From Edaphobacter dinghuensis (GTDB taxonomy: Bacteria > Acidobacteriota > Terriglobia > Terriglobales > Acidobacteriaceae): a stretch of 64,000 bases of DNA. Location: the NCBI RefSeq assembly GCF_014640335.1, contig NZ_BMGT01000004.1, positions 310,001 through 374,000 of the forward strand, read 5' to 3'. A program made the translations under genes and the position numbers. How positions within the stretch are numbered: the stretch's first letter is position 1; each line of letters opens with the position of its first letter. Shown here one piece after another: positions 1-8,600 of the stretch. The notes below the pieces were generated by a model. The model was not told the DNA's origin, did no database searches, and saw only the letters and a program-made list of their open reading frames with translations.

Positions 1-618
1 GCAGGAAAGAATGTCTGCCTCACCAGCAGCTTTCAGACCGAGGACATGGTAGTTCTGCATCTGCTGCGCCAGCATCTCCGCGACGTCCCGGTCATCTTTC
101 TGGAGACGGGGTATCACTTCAAGGAGCTGATCGCCTATCGCGATCGGATGGTCGCGGAGTGGGGACTAAACCTTATCAATGCGATGCCCCTGACCACGCT
201 CGAAGAGCACGAAGCGAAGTACGGTCTGCTACATATCGTCCAGCCGACGCAGTGCTGCCAGATTCGCAAGGTCGAGCCGCTGATGCGCTCGCTGGAGCCA
301 TTTGACTGGTGGTTTACTGGACTGAGACGGGAACAGTCGCCCACACGGGCTGGCCTGAAGAAAGTGGAAGACCATAAACTGCCCACTGGCAGGCACTTGA
401 AGAAGGTGAGCGTTCTGGCTGACTGGGCTTGGGACGATGTCACCCGCTATGCAGAAAAACATGGCATTCCAGAGTTGGAGCTTTATGCCCGTGGCTACAC
501 CAGCATCGGCTGCGAGCCCTGCACGGCGATTCCCGAAGCAGGCGCAGACGCCCGCAGCGGTCGCTGGGGAGGCAAAAAGCTGGAGTGCGGGATCCATACT
601 TTCTCCGAGAAAAGCTAA
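1..618 (+). CDS. cysH: Phosphoadenylyl/adenylyl-sulfate reductase, 5'-truncated by window edge
   Basis: Assimilatory sulfate reduction: reduces APS or PAPS to sulfite with thioredoxin. The reading frame is open from base 1 (AGKNVCLTSSFQTEDMVVLH), so the gene begins upstream of the window and only the first few tens of residues are missing. The TGLRREQSPTRAG segment and the C-terminal ECGIH motif with the catalytic cysteine are visible. Two cysteine pairs, CC in QCCQIRK (about base 250) and CxxC in IGCEPCT (about base 510), are the 4Fe-4S ligands that mark APS-type reductases, so APS is the likelier substrate. The gene ends just before a strong terminator, which makes it the last gene of its transcript. 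Confidence 0.93.
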   Translation, partial: AGKNVCLTSSFQTEDMVVLHLLRQHLRDVPVIFLETGYHFKELIAYRDRMVAEWGLNLINAMPLTTLEEHEAKYGLLHIVQPTQCCQIRKVEPLMRSLEPFDWWFTGLRREQSPTRAGLKKVEDHKLPTGRHLKKVSVLADWAWDDVTRYAEKHGIPELELYARGYTSIGCEPCTAIPEAGADARSGRWGGKKLECGIHTFSEKS

Positions 619-640
619 CGTCGCTCATCTTGTAGCGATG

Positions 641-669
641 AAGAGGGAGGCCCTGGCCTCCCTCTTTTA
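641..669 (+). terminator. Rho-independent terminator after cysH
   Basis: A perfect 12-bp inverted repeat (641-652 and 655-666) of GAGGGAGGCC type with a tiny loop runs into a TTTT tract. It lies 23 bases after the cysH stop codon. Confidence 0.8.
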
Positions 670-735
670 TTTGCAGTCACACTCCTTAAGTAGATCTTCC
701 AGGTCTTCAAATAGACCTTCCGGTACAGAAATTTA

Positions 736-766
736 TTAAAAAAAACGGCCCCTCGTTAGAGGGGCC
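736..766 (-). terminator. Rho-independent terminator after the OmpA-like gene
   Basis: The 8-bp GC-rich stem GGCCCCTC/GAGGGGCC (747-754 and 759-766) has an A tract on its left side. On the minus strand this is a stem followed by a run of eight T, about 120 bases downstream of the OmpA-like stop codon. Confidence 0.8.
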
Positions 767-884
767 AATCTGCCTTGGTTCTCTCTGGTTAGGAGAGGTT
801 TTTGCGAGCGCGATCTTTGTCGCTGACTCGGCAAACTTGCGGGTGGCATGGATAAGTCTTTCCCATGCCACCCTTAGGGGAGGG

Positions 885-1787
885 CTACTGCTCCGGAGGT
901 GCGCTGACACCCGTCGTCGCTGAAGCTGCGGGTGAGTTAGGCACAACGTTGCTTGCTGAGTTGGAGTTCATGGTAGCCAGGCTGTTATGCATCAGAGCGA
1001 CCTTTACGCCGTTCGAGATGCCGCCATCTTCCGCAGTATTTCTGCCCATACCGGTGCGATAGATGCGATAGACAGGAACCTGATGCTCTTCAACCAGGTA
1101 ACGGACAACCGAGTCAGCCATCGCCTGCGAAGTCTGCACTCCACCGCGGCTATAGCCCTGTACTTCAACGATATAGCCCTTCTGACCGGCCAGCTTCGTG
1201 GCCAGATCGTCGAGGTCGGCCTTACCCTTCGGTCCCAGAGCTGTGCGGCCCTTGGCGAAAGGAATTGAAGCTGAAGTCACTTCTGAGTACTGGTCGAGGT
1301 TGCCGACCGTGGTGTTCAGAGCATCTGTCCGGGTGCTGGCCGTATTGGCCAGAGTTTGTGCGGAGTTAGCAGTGCTTGCTGCGCTCTGCGCATGCTCATC
1401 GGCGGTGTTCGCAGCGTCCATGGCACGGTGAATGCCAGCCTGTGCCCTGGTGTCTACGTCGCGGATGTCGTTGGCGTTCTTCGCCTGCAACTGATCCAGT
1501 TCGTTATCGCGGTCCCGGATCGGGTCGAGCTGCCTCTTTACCCACTTCTTACGGGCAAAGGGGTTCATGTGACCCCAGAAGCCTTCCTTGGATTGCATCT
1601 CCAATGGCTTGCCAGTGGCGTAGGTGCTGTTGTCCGACGGGTTCATGTTAGCCGTGCTTGCGCTAGCCGCCGTATTGTCTGTGGAGGTCTGAATGGTTGG
1701 CGTATTCGACTGCGCGAGTGCAGCCACGCCCATCGCGCCACCTAAGATGAGAACTGAGAGGCCAAAAGTGCTGCCAGATTTCATCAT
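885..1787 (-). CDS. OmpA-family outer-membrane protein
   Basis: Secreted protein of about 300 residues. It has an N-terminal signal peptide (MMKSGSTFGLSVLILGG to about ALAQ), an Ala/Thr/Asn-rich middle with heptad-like spacing (about 120-180) resembling an Lpp-like coiled coil, and a C-terminal OmpA domain (about 200-275; FAKGRTALG, VEVQGYSRGG, YRIYRTGMGRN) that in the family binds peptidoglycan. The start at 1787 is preferred over a longer frame because it follows an AAGGAG Shine-Dalgarno sequence and yields a signal peptide at the very N-terminus. A sigma-54-type promoter lies about 50 bases upstream of the start. The family is clear; the specific role, envelope anchoring or stress response, is inferred. 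Confidence 0.85.
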   Translation of the reverse strand: MMKSGSTFGLSVLILGGAMGVAALAQSNTPTIQTSTDNTAASASTANMNPSDNSTYATGKPLEMQSKEGFWGHMNPFARKKWVKRQLDPIRDRDNELDQLQAKNANDIRDVDTRAQAGIHRAMDAANTADEHAQSAASTANSAQTLANTASTRTDALNTTVGNLDQYSEVTSASIPFAKGRTALGPKGKADLDDLATKLAGQKGYIVEVQGYSRGGVQTSQAMADSVVRYLVEEHQVPVYRIYRTGMGRNTAEDGGISNGVKVALMHNSLATMNSNSASNVVPNSPAASATTGVSAPPEQ

Positions 1788-1847
1788 CGTTTTGCTCCTT
1801 ATGTACAGTCCTGCGTCTGTTTGGTCAAACGTCGACACTGTGACTAG

Positions 1848-1864
1848 AGCAAACGCCATGCCAA
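1848..1864 (-). promoter_or_regulatory. Sigma-54 (-24/-12) promoter of the OmpA-like gene
   Basis: Read on the minus strand the site is TTGGCATGGCGTTTGCT. This matches the RpoN consensus YTGGCACG-N4-TTGCW at every defined base but one, with the required 10 bases between GG and GC. The predicted transcript start is near 1837, leaving a 50-base leader that carries AAGGAG before the start codon. The activator binding site is not certain. Confidence 0.6.
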
Positions 1865-1954
1865 ATCGAAATATCCCCATAAATCATTCAAAATAAATAG
1901 ATTATTGGAATCGATTGATGACGTGCTATCTGGACAAATTAGAGCCTCTGCAAG

Positions 1955-2020
1955 CAAAATCTTCCGGTCGGCAGGTAACTATTGCTGACAGCGCACGTCA
2001 CCGCTAACCGGAAGATTTTG
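1955..2020. repeat. 14-bp inverted repeat with 38-base spacer
   Basis: CAAAATCTTCCGGT (1955-1968) is perfectly inverted at 2007-2020. It lies just past the stop of the 2033-2605 gene and ends in ATTTTGCTT on the minus strand, so it may terminate that gene. It is also centred about 150 bases upstream of the predicted sigma-54 start of the OmpA-like gene, where an activator site could lie. The sequence alone does not decide between these. Confidence 0.45.
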
Positions 2021-2032
2021 TGTAATCCCGAT

Positions 2033-2605
2033 TTACTTTGTCTCTACACTGACTACCCGTACTTCGGGCATCTCCATATTCCAGTTCTCTGGAATGGATT
2101 CGAAGATCAGACGGAAATCGCGTTCGTCGCCCGGCTTCAGCGGCGATGACCCCACGGACTGGGTATCGATATAAGGCTGCCTGGTGCGAATCAAGGTCAG
2201 CGGCAGCGTGTCAATCGTCGGCGATGATCCTTCGGCGTTGCCGAAGAGCACCTGTACGGTAATTCCGGTCACCGTTGCGCTGCCTGTATTTTTGATGTGC
2301 CCATCCACAAAGGTAGATTTTCCCCCGGAGATGCTCGTCGATTCGCTCATGGCAAGCTGCGAGAGAGGAAGACTGCCCGCATAGGTCGCCAGGGGCTGGA
2401 TACTATTGGTCGGAGTCGCGCGTCCTTTTCCTCGTCCGGCCATGATCATGCCAACGATTACCAGCACGACCACCAGTGCCGCAACCACCCATGCGACCAT
2501 CGGTATTCCGCCGCTTGCAGGAGGTTTGGTTCCGAAGATCGCCGGTTCACCCGCGCTGCGCGCCGTATTTGCCGGTGTATTTTCCGTCTGTTTTAGATCG
2601 CTCAT
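2033..2605 (-). CDS. DUF2393-like single-pass membrane protein
   Basis: Protein of 190 residues from the start at 2605 (MSDLKQTENT). A short polar cytoplasmic N-terminus (1-33) is followed by one transmembrane helix (about 36-58, MVAWVVAALVVVLVIVGMIM). The extracytoplasmic domain has a beta-sandwich character (FVDGHIKNTGSATVTGITVQVLFGN), like the FxLYD/DUF2393 proteins common in Acidobacteria, which have no established function. The longer frame to 2668 was not used because the residues before MSDLKQ look non-coding and the SD is poor in either case. It probably forms its own transcript, upstream of the OmpA-like gene on the same strand. Confidence 0.7.
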   Translation of the reverse strand: MSDLKQTENTPANTARSAGEPAIFGTKPPASGGIPMVAWVVAALVVVLVIVGMIMAGRGKGRATPTNSIQPLATYAGSLPLSQLAMSESTSISGGKSTFVDGHIKNTGSATVTGITVQVLFGNAEGSSPTIDTLPLTLIRTRQPYIDTQSVGSSPLKPGDERDFRLIFESIPENWNMEMPEVRVVSVETK

Positions 2606-2776
2606 AAGCCGAGATTTTATACTTTTGCCGGGAAATGTTCCCCTCACAGGAACCAATCCAGTGTCCAAAGTTTGTTCTTCGCATAAATTTCATCAACAAA
2701 ACGGAACTTATCGGTGCATCATCGCGTTAGAACCAGCATCTACTTCTTCATATAGGAGAAGCATCAGGAGAAGCAC

Positions 2777-2947
2777 ATGAACTCCCCCAATGAAATATTG
2801 ACATTCTCCGCGCCAGTGACTCTGCCAGGACAGCAAGCAACAGATCCTCCTTCTTTAGAGGAATCTGTGCTTCCCGTCCCAACGGAACGCCTGTATCAGG
2901 TTGCGGCTCTTGCTGCCGGAATTATTCTGCTTGTAACAGCTTTCTAA
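2777..2947 (+). CDS. 56-residue single-pass membrane protein
   Basis: A small frame (MNSPNEILTFSAP at the start, ending LLVTAF) with a good SD, AGGAG at 2766-2770, six bases before the ATG. The first 38 residues are polar and Pro/Glu-rich; the C-terminus from about residue 41 (QVAALAAGIILLVTAF) is one hydrophobic helix ending at the last residue, a tail-anchor-like layout. I do not recognise the family. The SD and the hydrophobic C-terminus are the reasons to call it. It is divergent from the DUF2393-like gene. Confidence 0.5.
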   Translation: MNSPNEILTFSAPVTLPGQQATDPPSLEESVLPVPTERLYQVAALAAGIILLVTAF

Positions 2948-2954
2948 AAGCTGA

Positions 2955-2990
2955 GGCCGCCTTGAAAAACTACAAGGTCGGCGCCATCCT
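2955..2990 (+). terminator. Possible terminator after the 56-residue gene
   Basis: An imperfect stem GCCGCCTTG/CAAGGTCGGC (2956-2964 and 2973-2982, one bulged base) with an A-rich loop is followed by a T-rich but interrupted tract. It lies eight bases past the stop at 2947. Confidence 0.35.
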
Positions 2991-3024
2991 TCTTGTCTGT
3001 TCCCCTTCGATAATCTATTGAAAA

Positions 3025-4335
3025 TCAGCGCGTTGCGGTGGAATGGTGCGTGCTCCAGACGACATACGCTTCAAGCGCCTGCTCCGGTCCAGAGCCATAC
3101 CATGCGTACCCGTTTCGGCGTTCCAACGATAGATCGCTTACGGTGTCGTGAATGGTCTTATCGCGGTCGCCGAAGATAGGCTTCCCGGTGGTGATGCTGT
3201 AGTAGCGCGCCCAGAGAGGACCGGCTCCAGCCTGTGGCTCAAGATGACGTCCGCCCGGGGTGTCGCGGCCGCCGATCCAGACCTGACCATGAATAGCAGT
3301 AGTTTTGAGCCACGCAATGCCAGCCTGGACCGACGCAACGACGGCGGGGGAGGGATGCGGAAGCTCCATGAGGTAGAGCAGGATGTCTGAGCTCTCTCCC
3401 GTAGCAAGGGCTACCGGCTCGAAGTTTCGGGCGGAGACTGGAGCTAAGGTAAGCGTGTCATGCTGCTGCGCCCAGATAGTGCGCTTGCCGTCGACAACGA
3501 TCTGTGTGGCCAGAATGCACTCGAGCGCGCGATGAGCAGCTTTACCCGACTCGCGGCGAAGGCCAACGGGAACGAATGCATAGTCGCTTCCTCCTTCGGC
3601 AACGGCCGTTAGCACCTCCGCCGACTCGGTAACAGCGTTGTCGTTGTAGGTGATGGCGTCATGATAGCCACCCTCGAGTGGCCAGACCTGCGGCCAGCCT
3701 CCGTTGGGAAACTGAGCGGCGAGCAGATAATGGATGCCCTTGAGAAAGCTGGCACGGTAAGGATCGCCGTCCTTGCCCGGAGTGGCGGCAGAGACCAGCG
3801 CAAGGAAGTGAAGCTCCGTGTTGGTGGCATCGTTGTCCAGCGTTCCGACGTAGTTCCAGTGCGGGTCTTTGGGGGCGTCGAAGTCGTCCGGCCCAAGGTG
3901 CTTGGAGAGATTGTCGGTGGTATAGCTCTGTCCGCGCAGACGAGCAGGGCCGCTCATATCGAGGTTTTTGCTCCATCCGCCTGCAGGTGTCTGAAAGCTG
4001 ACGATCACATCGGCTATGTGCCGCGCCTCCGGCGTTCCATACCAGACAGCATCGCGGTGCAGCGGCATACTGCGTGCGCTGAAGCTCTCCTTCGGCAATG
4101 GCGGCTCAGGAGTATCTGGTATGCGTTCAGCCGCAAGCGTAGCGCGGTCGATGCGCATCTGCTGTTGCGAGCGATCGAGATAGGCAGTCCACGCGGCGCG
4201 ATCTTTCGCTGGAAGTTGGGCGATCCGCTCTGCTGTGATCGACTGCGCCGGTTTGCTGGTGCCGATGACTGCCGCATGCAGCGGAGTAAACACAAGAAGG
4301 CTGGCAAGGAGAAAGGGAACGTGCGTTCGATGCAT
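3025..4335 (-). CDS. Pectate lyase, polysaccharide lyase family 10
   Basis: Secreted beta-elimination enzyme cleaving polygalacturonate (pectin), of 436 residues with a signal peptide (to about residue 21, TPLHA). PL10 hallmarks are in order: TPAGGWSKN (about 116), TLDNDATNTEL (about 163), QFPNGGWPQVWPL with GGYHDAITYNDNA (about 208-235), WAQQHD and ARNFEPVALATGESSDI (about 288-315), and ARYY near the C-terminus. This is the usual (alpha/alpha)-barrel enzyme length. The gene lies 59 bases downstream of cca on the same strand. A near-perfect 22-bp palindrome covers its ribosome binding region. It fits the plant-polymer diet of soil acidobacteria and pairs functionally with the GH27 enzyme at 50.2 kb. 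Confidence 0.9.
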   Translation of the reverse strand: MHRTHVPFLLASLLVFTPLHAAVIGTSKPAQSITAERIAQLPAKDRAAWTAYLDRSQQQMRIDRATLAAERIPDTPEPPLPKESFSARSMPLHRDAVWYGTPEARHIADVIVSFQTPAGGWSKNLDMSGPARLRGQSYTTDNLSKHLGPDDFDAPKDPHWNYVGTLDNDATNTELHFLALVSAATPGKDGDPYRASFLKGIHYLLAAQFPNGGWPQVWPLEGGYHDAITYNDNAVTESAEVLTAVAEGGSDYAFVPVGLRRESGKAAHRALECILATQIVVDGKRTIWAQQHDTLTLAPVSARNFEPVALATGESSDILLYLMELPHPSPAVVASVQAGIAWLKTTAIHGQVWIGGRDTPGGRHLEPQAGAGPLWARYYSITTGKPIFGDRDKTIHDTVSDLSLERRNGYAWYGSGPEQALEAYVVWSTHHSTATR

Positions 4336-4340
4336 TAGTG

Positions 4341-4362
4341 GTCTGACCTTTAAGGGTTAGAC
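4341..4362. promoter_or_regulatory. 22-bp near-palindrome over the pectate lyase leader
   Basis: GTCTGACCTTTAAGGGTTAGAC has two mismatched pairs in 11 and lies five bases upstream of the pectate lyase ATG (minus strand), overlapping its purine-rich AAAGG ribosome site. It could be a repressor operator, or an RNA hairpin that hides the ribosome site. Confidence 0.4.
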
Positions 4363-4394
4363 GACCGATGTTTCTCTTTGGACGCAGAAGGGAA

Positions 4395-5780
4395 TTAGCT
4401 CGCCGGCTGCCCGAATTGTTCCTTCACGACGGCTAGCGCCTCCGCGTGTGTAGTGGCATGGCCTTCGAGCTGAGCATCTTCTGCAGCTTCGAGCATTGCC
4501 TTGAACTGCGGGCCGGGGCGGTACCCTGCGGCGATGAGATCGCGGCCTGTGACGAGCAGCTTCGGTTGGATATGCTCTGCGGGGGCGGTCTCATATTGCT
4601 GTCGAGCGAAGTTGTAGAGCGTAAGATCGCCGTGGCAGGAGGTGCAGTCGAGCCAGTGCAGAGCGAGATGCTCGTCGAAGCGCGGCAGACGGAGAAAGCG
4701 CTTCAGCGTCGATTGCCGCATCTGGAGAACGTCGCCGAAGCGCATGTGATTTTTGACCAGAGCGACAACCTGCGCGGTGTCTTCGTTGGAGAAGCGCAGG
4801 CGGCCAAGAATCTCTTCGGCGATGCGGACACCGACTTCGACATGACCATTGAAGCGGATGCGGTCGTTTGGGTCGTTGGGATTTGGCGCACGATAGGTCG
4901 CTGGCTTGCCGATGTCATGCAGCAACGCTCCCCAGGTTAAGGTCACGGAGGCTTCCGGCTGAAGTTTTTCGAGCAACAGCATAGTGTGCGTCCAGACATC
5001 GCCCTCGGGATGAAACTGCGGAGGCTGCTGAACACCGTGCATCCGCGTGGCTTCGGGTAGAACCTGCTGCAACAGGCCGGTGGTGTCGAGCAATTCAAAG
5101 GTGCGCCGGGCATGGCCCTCGGTCAGCATCAGCGTCAGCTCATCGCGGATGCGCTCGGTGCTGACCTGGCCAATCTGTGCGGCTGTATTGCGAATTGCAG
5201 CCATGGTGCGGGATTCAATTTCGAGGTCGAGACGCGCAGCAAATCGTACAGCCCGCAGCATTCGCAATTTGTCTTCGGCAAATCGCAGCGACGGCTCACC
5301 GATAGCACGCAGGATCTTTGCCGCGAGATCTTGGCGTCCTCCTACATAATCGAGAGTCGCCGACGATGCATCGCCGTTCTCTTCGAGGGCGACAGGATCG
5401 AGCAACATTCCATTGATGGTGAAGTCGCGTCGTAAAACATCTTCACGGGCGTCGGTCGAGAATCGAACCGCGTCAGGCCTGCGGCCATCGCTGTAGGCCC
5501 CGTCGTGACGAAAGGTTGCGACCTCTGTCGTTATGCCATCTTCTGAGCAGACAAGAATGACGCCGAAGTGAGCGCCAACCGCAAGTGTCTTCGGAAACAT
5601 CTTCTGCACAGCGTCCGGTGTCGCGCTGGTGGCAACGTCAAAGTCTTTCGGGTCAAGACCGAGCAGAAGGTCGCGCACGCATCCGCCTGCGAAGAAAGCC
5701 TGATGGCCGGCAGCGCGCAGAGTAAGAACGATGTTGCGAGCTGCGATGTATCCCGGGTTTGCGCTGATGGAGATGGCCAT
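4395..5780 (-). CDS. cca: CCA tRNA nucleotidyltransferase with HD domain
   Basis: Adds or repairs the 3'-CCA end of tRNA, or acts in a related poly(A) polymerase role. The protein has 461 residues. The N-terminal polymerase head shows [11 protein letters not shown] (about 32-42) and the catalytic DFDVATSA. It is followed by [10 protein letters not shown], the RNA-binding segment with [11 protein letters not shown] (about 190), and an HD phosphohydrolase domain with [11 protein letters not shown] (about 287) and KNHMRFGD. The start at 5780 follows GGGGAG on the minus strand. Its ATG overlaps the tsaD ATG within CCATGG, so each gene's promoter must lie inside the other gene. Confidence 0.92.
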   Translation of the reverse strand: MAISISANPGYIAARNIVLTLRAAGHQAFFAGGCVRDLLLGLDPKDFDVATSATPDAVQKMFPKTLAVGAHFGVILVCSEDGITTEVATFRHDGAYSDGRRPDAVRFSTDAREDVLRRDFTINGMLLDPVALEENGDASSATLDYVGGRQDLAAKILRAIGEPSLRFAEDKLRMLRAVRFAARLDLEIESRTMAAIRNTAAQIGQVSTERIRDELTLMLTEGHARRTFELLDTTGLLQQVLPEATRMHGVQQPPQFHPEGDVWTHTMLLLEKLQPEASVTLTWGALLHDIGKPATYRAPNPNDPNDRIRFNGHVEVGVRIAEEILGRLRFSNEDTAQVVALVKNHMRFGDVLQMRQSTLKRFLRLPRFDEHLALHWLDCTSCHGDLTLYNFARQQYETAPAEHIQPKLLVTGRDLIAAGYRPGPQFKAMLEAAEDAQLEGHATTHAEALAVVKEQFGQPAS

Positions 5781-6996
5781 GGCTCTCCCCTATGATAAAG
5801 AGATGCGCGATCACAACAGAACGGCCCTGATCCTTGGCATCGAAAGCTCGTGCGATGAGACAGCGGCGGCTGTGGTTCGTGCAGGCAGCGAGGCTCTATC
5901 GAATGTAGTGGCTTCGCAGATGTCGCTTCACGCCAACTATGGCGGCGTCGTGCCTGAGCTGGCCTCGCGTGAGCATCTTCGCAACGTCGTTCCAGTGGTG
6001 CGCGAGGCGATGGCGCAGGCAGCCGTAAGCTTTGATGATCTAGCCGCCATTGCTGTGACCGAAGGCCCGGGGCTGGCTGGTGCGTTGCTGGTCGGAATTA
6101 CCTATGCCAAGGCGCTTGCGTTTGGACTGGGTAAGCCGCTGATTGGTGTGAATCACCTTGAAGGCCATATCCACGCTGTCTTAATGGAAACACGTCAGCG
6201 CTCCGAAGCCGCCATGGAGTTGCCACTGCTGGCGCTCGTCGTCTCGGGCGGCCACACGCATCTTTATCTGGCGCAGCAGGGCGAGCAGGGAGCGTGGAGC
6301 TATCGCAATGTTGGTCGCACCGTGGACGACGCAGCAGGCGAGGCTTACGACAAGGTGGCAAAGCTCCTTGGCCTCGGCTACCCCGGAGGCCCCTGGATCG
6401 ACGCTCTTGCTCGACGCGGAAATCCCCGCGCAGTCACCTTCAACTTTGCGCAGATCAAGTCTCGGCCACATCGCGAAGGAATCTCGATTCCCAATAAAAA
6501 AACGCCTCTATCCACAAGTGGACCCGGTTTTGACTTTTCTTTCAGCGGAATCAAAACCGCCGTGCTTCGCTATATCGAAACGCACGACATGCGGCAGAGC
6601 GTCGAAGCACGGCGCAAAGCGATTGCCGCAATGGGCGACGCGAAGCCGGATATCGACGCTGTCGCTGCCCTCTGCGATGCGCAAACGCTCGATCTGATCG
6701 CATCGTTTCAATACGCTGTTGTCGGCAATCTTCTTCGCCAGACCTTCGCTGCGGCAGAGTCGTTCGGAGCCCGCGGCATCGTTGTATCGGGTGGTGTGGC
6801 GGCAAACAGCGAGCTTCGGCGTCGGCTTCAGGCAGAGGCTGATCGGCGTGGGCTTCCCATTGCCTTTCCGTCGCTGGCGTTATCGACGGACAATGCCGCC
6901 ATGATCGCGGCTGCGGCGTGGCCGAAGTTTTTAGCCGAAGATTTTGCACCGGAGGACCTCGCCGCGACCCCGCAGCTCCGGCTGGGGCAGTCATAA
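5779..6996 (+). CDS. tsaD: tRNA N6-adenosine threonylcarbamoyltransferase TsaD
   Basis: Transfers the threonylcarbamoyl group to A37 of ANN-decoding tRNAs, with TsaB/TsaE. Visible are [15 protein letters not shown] near the N-terminus, the metal-binding HLEGH (about residue 120), [12 protein letters not shown] [19 protein letters not shown] and the C-terminal [11 protein letters not shown] and [11 protein letters not shown]. The start at 5779 has GGAG at 5769-5772 with a six-base spacer. A shorter start at 5803 ([12 protein letters not shown]) matches the family N-terminus but lacks a well-placed SD. The protein has 405 residues, slightly long for the family, with extra residues around 235-300. 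Confidence 0.93.
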   Translation: MALPYDKEMRDHNRTALILGIESSCDETAAAVVRAGSEALSNVVASQMSLHANYGGVVPELASREHLRNVVPVVREAMAQAAVSFDDLAAIAVTEGPGLAGALLVGITYAKALAFGLGKPLIGVNHLEGHIHAVLMETRQRSEAAMELPLLALVVSGGHTHLYLAQQGEQGAWSYRNVGRTVDDAAGEAYDKVAKLLGLGYPGGPWIDALARRGNPRAVTFNFAQIKSRPHREGISIPNKKTPLSTSGPGFDFSFSGIKTAVLRYIETHDMRQSVEARRKAIAAMGDAKPDIDAVAALCDAQTLDLIASFQYAVVGNLLRQTFAAAESFGARGIVVSGGVAANSELRRRLQAEADRRGLPIAFPSLALSTDNAAMIAAAAWPKFLAEDFAPEDLAATPQLRLGQS

Positions 6997-7106
6997 AGAG
7001 TGCGGCTGCCCGAAAATACCCGGCTATCAGATAAAATCGACAGGGATTCCAAGGAGAGCAGTCTGCACCGCGCTACGCGCTCGGCTGCGGCAGGGTAGAG
7101 CGTTAC

Positions 7107-8588
7107 GTGGCAACGATAGAACTCTTTAATACTTTGAGCGGAAAAGTTGAAGCACTGGCACCGGTAGGCGCGCCCGCGCTGCGAATGTATTGCTGCGGCC
7201 CCACTGTCTACGACTACGGCCATATCGGCAACTTCCGCACCTTTCTGCACGTCGATGTGCTGCGCCGCTTTGTTCGCCAGCAGGGAATCGACACCAAGCA
7301 CGTCATGAACGTTACTGATGTGGATGACAAGATCATCCGCAACGCTGCCTCGGCAGGCGTTCCCATTGCCGAGTACACGGCCAAGTACGAGCGGGCATTT
7401 TTTGAAGACCTCGATGCACTTGGCATTCAGATGTCGGAGCACGTCGCCCACGCTACTAGCTGCATTCCCGACATGGTTGGCCTGATCGAAAAGCTGGCCG
7501 CCAAAGATATTGCCTACCAGACGGAGGATGGAAGCTGGTACTTCCGCATCGCCCGTTTTCCGGAGTACGGCAAGCTCTCGAAGAAAGACTTTGAGGGCAT
7601 CGAAGACGGTGCTCGCGTTGATGTCGACGAGTACGAGAAAGATGCCGCACGCGACTTCGCCTTGTGGAAGGCGGTCAAACCCGGCGAGCAGCATTGGGAG
7701 ACGCCGCTGGGTTCGGGACGTCCGGGCTGGCATATCGAGTGCTCGGCGATGGCGACGAAGTTTCTGGGAGACTCTTTCGACCTCCACGCCGGCGGCGAAG
7801 ACCTGATGTTTCCGCACCATGAGAATGAGATCGCGCAGTCGGAATCAGCCAGCGGAAAGACCTTCGCTCGCCACTGGATGCACGTTCGCTTTCTGCTGGT
7901 TGAAGGCAAGAAGATGTCGAAGTCGGAGGGCAACTTCTACACACTCCGTGATCTTCTGCTCAAAGGCTATCGTGCCTCAGCGATTCGTTTTCTGTTGATC
8001 TCTGTGCCTTATCGGCACCAGATGAACTTTACCTTCGAGAGCCTTGCCGAATCGACCAATGCGATTGAGCGTCTGCGAACGTTCCATCAGCGCATGTTGA
8101 AGGGCGGCTTTGCAGACGGTTTGGATGCAGACATCGCCGCGGCGACTGCAAAGGCGGAACAGGGTTACACCGCATCGCTGGCCAACGACCTGAATACGGC
8201 CGAGGCACGGGCGGCGATCTTCGATCTCGTACGCACGGCCAACTCTGCTGCCGACGCTGGAACGCTTCGCGCCGGCAATGTCGCCGAGATTCTTCGCGTG
8301 CTGGATCTCTTCGATGGCGTATTTGCTGTGCTCGAAGACCGTGACGCAGCTCTCACCCGCGCTGCGCTTGCGTGGGCGGAGTCGGAAGGCCGCCTTGGCG
8401 AAGTCGCTCCGGAGCTCCTGAATAACCTGTCACTTAGCGATGCGGAGATCGACGCCCTTGTTGCGGAGCGTACGCAGGCCAAGAAGACCCGCAACTTCGC
8501 ACGCGCTGATGCTATTCGCAACGATCTTCTCGCCAAGGGCATCCTCATCGAGGACTCAAAAGACGGAGTTCGCTGGAAGCGGAAATAA
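7107..8588 (+). CDS. cysS: Cysteinyl-tRNA synthetase
   Basis: Class I aminoacyl-tRNA synthetase charging tRNA-Cys, 493 residues, the normal length. It starts with GTG. Motifs: CCGPTVYDYGHIGNFR near residue 29 (zinc ligand and HIGH-like signature), WHIECSAM and HAGGEDLMFPHHENE (zinc and active site, about 210-240), and KKMSKSEGN (KMSKS loop, about 270). The C-terminal anticodon-binding domain ends in GVRWKRK. It follows tsaD by 110 bases on the same strand and is probably co-transcribed. It converges with the MarC-family gene 12 bases beyond its stop. Confidence 0.95.
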   Translation: MATIELFNTLSGKVEALAPVGAPALRMYCCGPTVYDYGHIGNFRTFLHVDVLRRFVRQQGIDTKHVMNVTDVDDKIIRNAASAGVPIAEYTAKYERAFFEDLDALGIQMSEHVAHATSCIPDMVGLIEKLAAKDIAYQTEDGSWYFRIARFPEYGKLSKKDFEGIEDGARVDVDEYEKDAARDFALWKAVKPGEQHWETPLGSGRPGWHIECSAMATKFLGDSFDLHAGGEDLMFPHHENEIAQSESASGKTFARHWMHVRFLLVEGKKMSKSEGNFYTLRDLLLKGYRASAIRFLLISVPYRHQMNFTFESLAESTNAIERLRTFHQRMLKGGFADGLDADIAAATAKAEQGYTASLANDLNTAEARAAIFDLVRTANSAADAGTLRAGNVAEILRVLDLFDGVFAVLEDRDAALTRAALAWAESEGRLGEVAPELLNNLSLSDAEIDALVAERTQAKKTRNFARADAIRNDLLAKGILIEDSKDGVRWKRK

Positions 8589-8600
8589 GAGACGGGCCTG

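Noticed and set aside
6997-7106. Possible tRNA gene between tsaD and cysS
   Set aside because: The stretch is GC-rich with small inverted pieces, but no cloverleaf with a T-loop GTTCRANNC and acceptor stem can be made.
6828-7820. A 330-codon minus-strand frame spanning the tsaD and cysS ends
   Set aside because: It crosses two well-conserved housekeeping genes and has no recognisable domain or SD.
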